A stretch of 7,487 nucleotides of DNA from Verrucomicrobiia bacterium (lineage in GTDB: Bacteria; Verrucomicrobiota; Verrucomicrobiia; Limisphaerales; DTLC01), in assembly GCA_025061935.1 (NCBI GenBank), contig JANWZY010000145.1:1-7487 (forward strand). Direction: 5' to 3'. Position numbers and translations under genes: made by a program. The first letter of the stretch is position 1, and every line of letters starts with the position of its first letter. Under the pieces are notes generated by a model. It saw only the letters and a list, made by a program, of their open reading frames with translations. It did not search any database and was not told the DNA's origin. Shown in pieces: positions 5,004 through 7,487 of this stretch.

Positions 5004-7487
5004 ATGAATCCTGGCCCAGCCAGGCTGGCTGAGCAGTTGCTGGCCCGCGTAGGCGCGGCAGTATGCCGTCGCCCACGTTTTTTCCTAGCCGCGCATGCAG
5101 TGCTATTCGTCGCCTGTCTAGCCTATACCATCCTTTACCTTGAGTTCGATCCCAGCAGGAACAACCTGGTCGGTGCGAACAAGCGCTACCATCAAAACTT
5201 TCTCGCGTTCAAACGCGAGTTCCCGTTCCAAGACGACCTGGTCGTTGTGGTTGAAAGCGAGGATTCGCGCAAAAACCGCGAGTTCGTTGAACGGCTCGGG
5301 GCCAAACTCGAGCGCGAGTCAGGCGTATTTACAAACGTGTTTTACAAGGGCGACCTTAAATTGATGGGCGCCAAGGCGCTGCAATTCGTGCCTGAGCCGG
5401 AACTCAAGGCGCTATTGGAGACGCTCCGCACCACGCGCCCGTTTATAAAGCAGTTCACTGTGGCCTCGAACCTGGTCTCGCTTTTCGAGCTTGTTAATAC
5501 GCAGTTCCGGACGGCTAAACGAACCGAACATGAGTCAACAGATTCGCTTGTGCGCGCACTACCGGCCCTTGCCAGAATTGTGCAGGCTGCCGCCGACGCA
5601 GTGAGACGCCCGGGCATACCCCCGTCGCCAGGCGTAAACGCATTGTTCGGGGCGGGCCCTGAGGCCGAGCGCGAGGCCTATATCACCTTCGCAGATGGCA
5701 GACTTTACCTGGTCGTCGCCCACGCGGTATCCGAGCAAATGAGCGAAGCAGCCGTAACGCGCCTGCGCGAGCTAGTCGAGGAAACGCAACGGGAAGTACC
5801 TGGCTTGAACGTTGGGCTTACGGGCGAGCCAGTACTCGAACTAGATGAGATGCGGCAATCGCGCAAGGACACAACTGCGGCGGGACTGCTCGCGCTGCTG
5901 CTGTGCGCGCTGATCTTTGTGTGCGGCTATAACGAGACCGGCCGGCCAATAAAAGTCACCATCTGCCTCGGCGTCGGGCTTGTGTACACGTTGGGATTCA
6001 CAACCCTGGCCATCGGACACTTAAACATCCTCACAGTCACGTTCGTGCCCATTCTAATCGGACTCGCAATTGATTTCGGCATACACCTTGTCACGCGCTA
6101 CGAGGAAGAACTGCGCTCAGGGTGTATTGAGTCCGATGCGCTAAGGCGCGCAATGGCGCGTACCGGCCCGGGGATCGTAACAGGCGCGTTAACCACTGCG
6201 GGCGCGTTCTTCGCAATGGTCCTTACAGACTTCAAGGGCATCCAAGAGATGGGGGTGATTTGCGGGTGCGGCCTGTTATTATGCCTTTTGCCTATGTTCA
6301 CTCTCTTGCCCGTGCTGCTCTTGCGCGGGCGTCAGAACATACTCGACAAGGGACTAGCAGCAGAGCTACCGGCGCGCGCGCGACTTGAACAGTGGTGGTT
6401 GGCCAAGCCGGGCATGACCGTTTGCATAACTTTAGCCGCGTGCGCTGCGGCGCTCACCCAGCTCGGCAAAGCGCGGTTTGACTACAACCTCCTCAACATG
6501 CAAAGCAAGGACCTTCCAGCGGTCGTGTTCGAGAGGAAACTGATCGAATCGGCGAGCAAATCTGTGCTTTTTGCAGCCGTGCTCGCAGATTCAGACGCCG
6601 AGGCCCTGGCGTTCGAAGAAAAACTCAAAAATTTGCCCGCGGTAAGCAGCATCGAATCGCTGGGCAGGTTCATGGCGCAAGACCCGGGCCCCAAACTAGA
6701 ATTGATAAAGGCCATCAAAGCCGAGATTGCGGACCTCGACTTTGCGCCCCTAGACACAAACGTGGTTAACGTGCCGGAGCTAAGTCGTACGCTCTGGTCG
6801 CTCCAAGGCTACCTGGGCCTAGCCATCGAGGAAGCAGCAGCACAAGCGCCCGAAATTGCGGAACAATTGAGTTCGCTCCGAGACGCAATTGTCCGTTTCC
6901 GTGCGCAAATGCTGGCCGAGGCCCACAAAGACGCGCCTGAAAAACTCGGCGCGTACCAACGCGCATTGTTTGCTGATCTACACGAAACGTTTTCAGCTCT
7001 GAAGCTACAGGATGATACATGCGGGCTAACCACAGCAGATTTGCCGGAGGTGCTTAGAAACAGGTTCGTGGGGGTGACCGGCAAACGGCTGTTGCAAGTT
7101 TACCCCAAAAAGGACATTTGGCAGCGCGCGAACCAGCACGAGTTTATAATGCAACTGCGCGAAGCGCTTGACCCGCAAAACACGAACAAGCCGATCATCA
7201 CCGGCACGCCTGTGCAGTTATACGAGTACACGGGCTTGCTCAAGCGGAGCTATGAACAAGCCGCGGCTTACGCATTCGTGGTCATAGCAGTGCTGGTGTT
7301 CATTCATTTCCGGAGCGTGCTCCCCGTAGGCCTAGCCCTGACACCGGTGTTTATTGGCGGAATCTGGCTTGTGGGTCTCATGGGTGCGCTCGGGCTCCAA
7401 TTCAACCCGGCGAACATTATGACGCTGCCGCTTATAGTTGGCATAGGCGTGACAAACGGCATCCACATACTAAACCGGATCATGGAG
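5004..7487 (+). CDS. RND/MMPL-family exporter (HpnN-like), 3' end missing
   Basis: One uninterrupted frame gives 828 residues from the ATG at 5004 and is still open at the last base. This ATG is the first start after the in-frame TAA at 4929. The layout is that of a duplicated RND/MMPL transporter. TM1 is at 26-46, followed by a periplasmic loop ending in LTGEPVLELDEM (272-283). TM2-TM6 span about 290-440 and include the AIDFGIH motif with Asp357. TM7 lies at about 471-487, a second loop ends in TGTPVQLYEYT (733-743), and TM8-TM10 span about 753-822. TM11, TM12 and the tail lie beyond the window. Family members export lipids or other hydrophobic compounds using proton flow. Hopanoid export (HpnN) is the nearest named relative, but no hopanoid gene is visible, so I give no symbol. 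In the second half the motif reads GIGVTNGIH, with Thr817 where an Asp is expected. No Shine-Dalgarno sequence is seen. Confidence 0.93.
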   Translation, partial: MNPGPARLAEQLLARVGAAVCRRPRFFLAAHAVLFVACLAYTILYLEFDPSRNNLVGANKRYHQNFLAFKREFPFQDDLVVVVESEDSRKNREFVERLGAKLERESGVFTNVFYKGDLKLMGAKALQFVPEPELKALLETLRTTRPFIKQFTVASNLVSLFELVNTQFRTAKRTEHESTDSLVRALPALARIVQAAADAVRRPGIPPSPGVNALFGAGPEAEREAYITFADGRLYLVVAHAVSEQMSEAAVTRLRELVEETQREVPGLNVGLTGEPVLELDEMRQSRKDTTAAGLLALLLCALIFVCGYNETGRPIKVTICLGVGLVYTLGFTTLAIGHLNILTVTFVPILIGLAIDFGIHLVTRYEEELRSGCIESDALRRAMARTGPGIVTGALTTAGAFFAMVLTDFKGIQEMGVICGCGLLLCLLPMFTLLPVLLLRGRQNILDKGLAAELPARARLEQWWLAKPGMTVCITLAACAAALTQLGKARFDYNLLNMQSKDLPAVVFERKLIESASKSVLFAAVLADSDAEALAFEEKLKNLPAVSSIESLGRFMAQDPGPKLELIKAIKAEIADLDFAPLDTNVVNVPELSRTLWSLQGYLGLAIEEAAAQAPEIAEQLSSLRDAIVRFRAQMLAEAHKDAPEKLGAYQRALFADLHETFSALKLQDDTCGLTTADLPEVLRNRFVGVTGKRLLQVYPKKDIWQRANQHEFIMQLREALDPQNTNKPIITGTPVQLYEYTGLLKRSYEQAAAYAFVVIAVLVFIHFRSVLPVGLALTPVFIGGIWLVGLMGALGLQFNPANIMTLPLIVGIGVTNGIHILNRIME

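Noticed and set aside
5004..7487. Naming the exporter hpnN and inferring hopanoid synthesis
   Set aside because: The family resemblance is real, but no squalene-hopene cyclase or other hopanoid gene is in the window, and MMPL proteins have several substrates.

Overview
The window reads as a piece of a bacterial chromosome of moderately high GC, most likely from the Verrucomicrobiota. This is inferred from family resemblance and not from a marker gene. The signs are an Ig-like segment feeding into a PL1-type polysaccharide lyase with a C-terminal 'YKLQYRDD...RFYRVAVE' module, a YebC protein starting MAGHSKWAKLKHFKGALDAKKGK, and an MMPL/RND exporter of the HpnN-like type. No mobile element, CRISPR array, rRNA or intact tRNA is visible.

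Layout. Positions 2-2293 (+) hold the 3' part of a large secreted, multi-domain, pectate-lyase-like protein whose beginning lies before the window. A small hairpin follows its stop codon. Positions 2341-3126 (-) encode a convergent alpha/beta hydrolase with a lipoprotein-like signal peptide. Positions 3127-3720 are a 594-base gap with no convincing gene, lying between this hydrolase and the divergent ybjQ. Positions 3721-4062 (+) encode a YbjQ/UPF0145 protein, 4160-4900 (+) a YebC/TACO1-family protein, and 5004-7487 (+) the first 828 residues of an RND/MMPL-family exporter that runs off the right edge. The exporter is one open frame from 5004 to the last base, with no stop inside the window.

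How the genes fit together. The lyase is a probable extracellular carbohydrate-degrading enzyme. The hydrolase is a probable envelope-anchored esterase. The ybjQ, yebC and exporter genes run in the same direction with gaps of 97 and 103 bases, so they could share transcripts, but nothing shows a common pathway. YebC is a house-keeping translation or regulatory factor, and the exporter probably moves lipids or other hydrophobic molecules.

I did not find a clear new system. The points most worth checking are the replacement of the expected second-half transmembrane aspartate of the exporter by threonine (T817), the architecture of the lyase C-terminus, and a tRNA-like stretch just upstream of yebC that does not fold into a complete tRNA.
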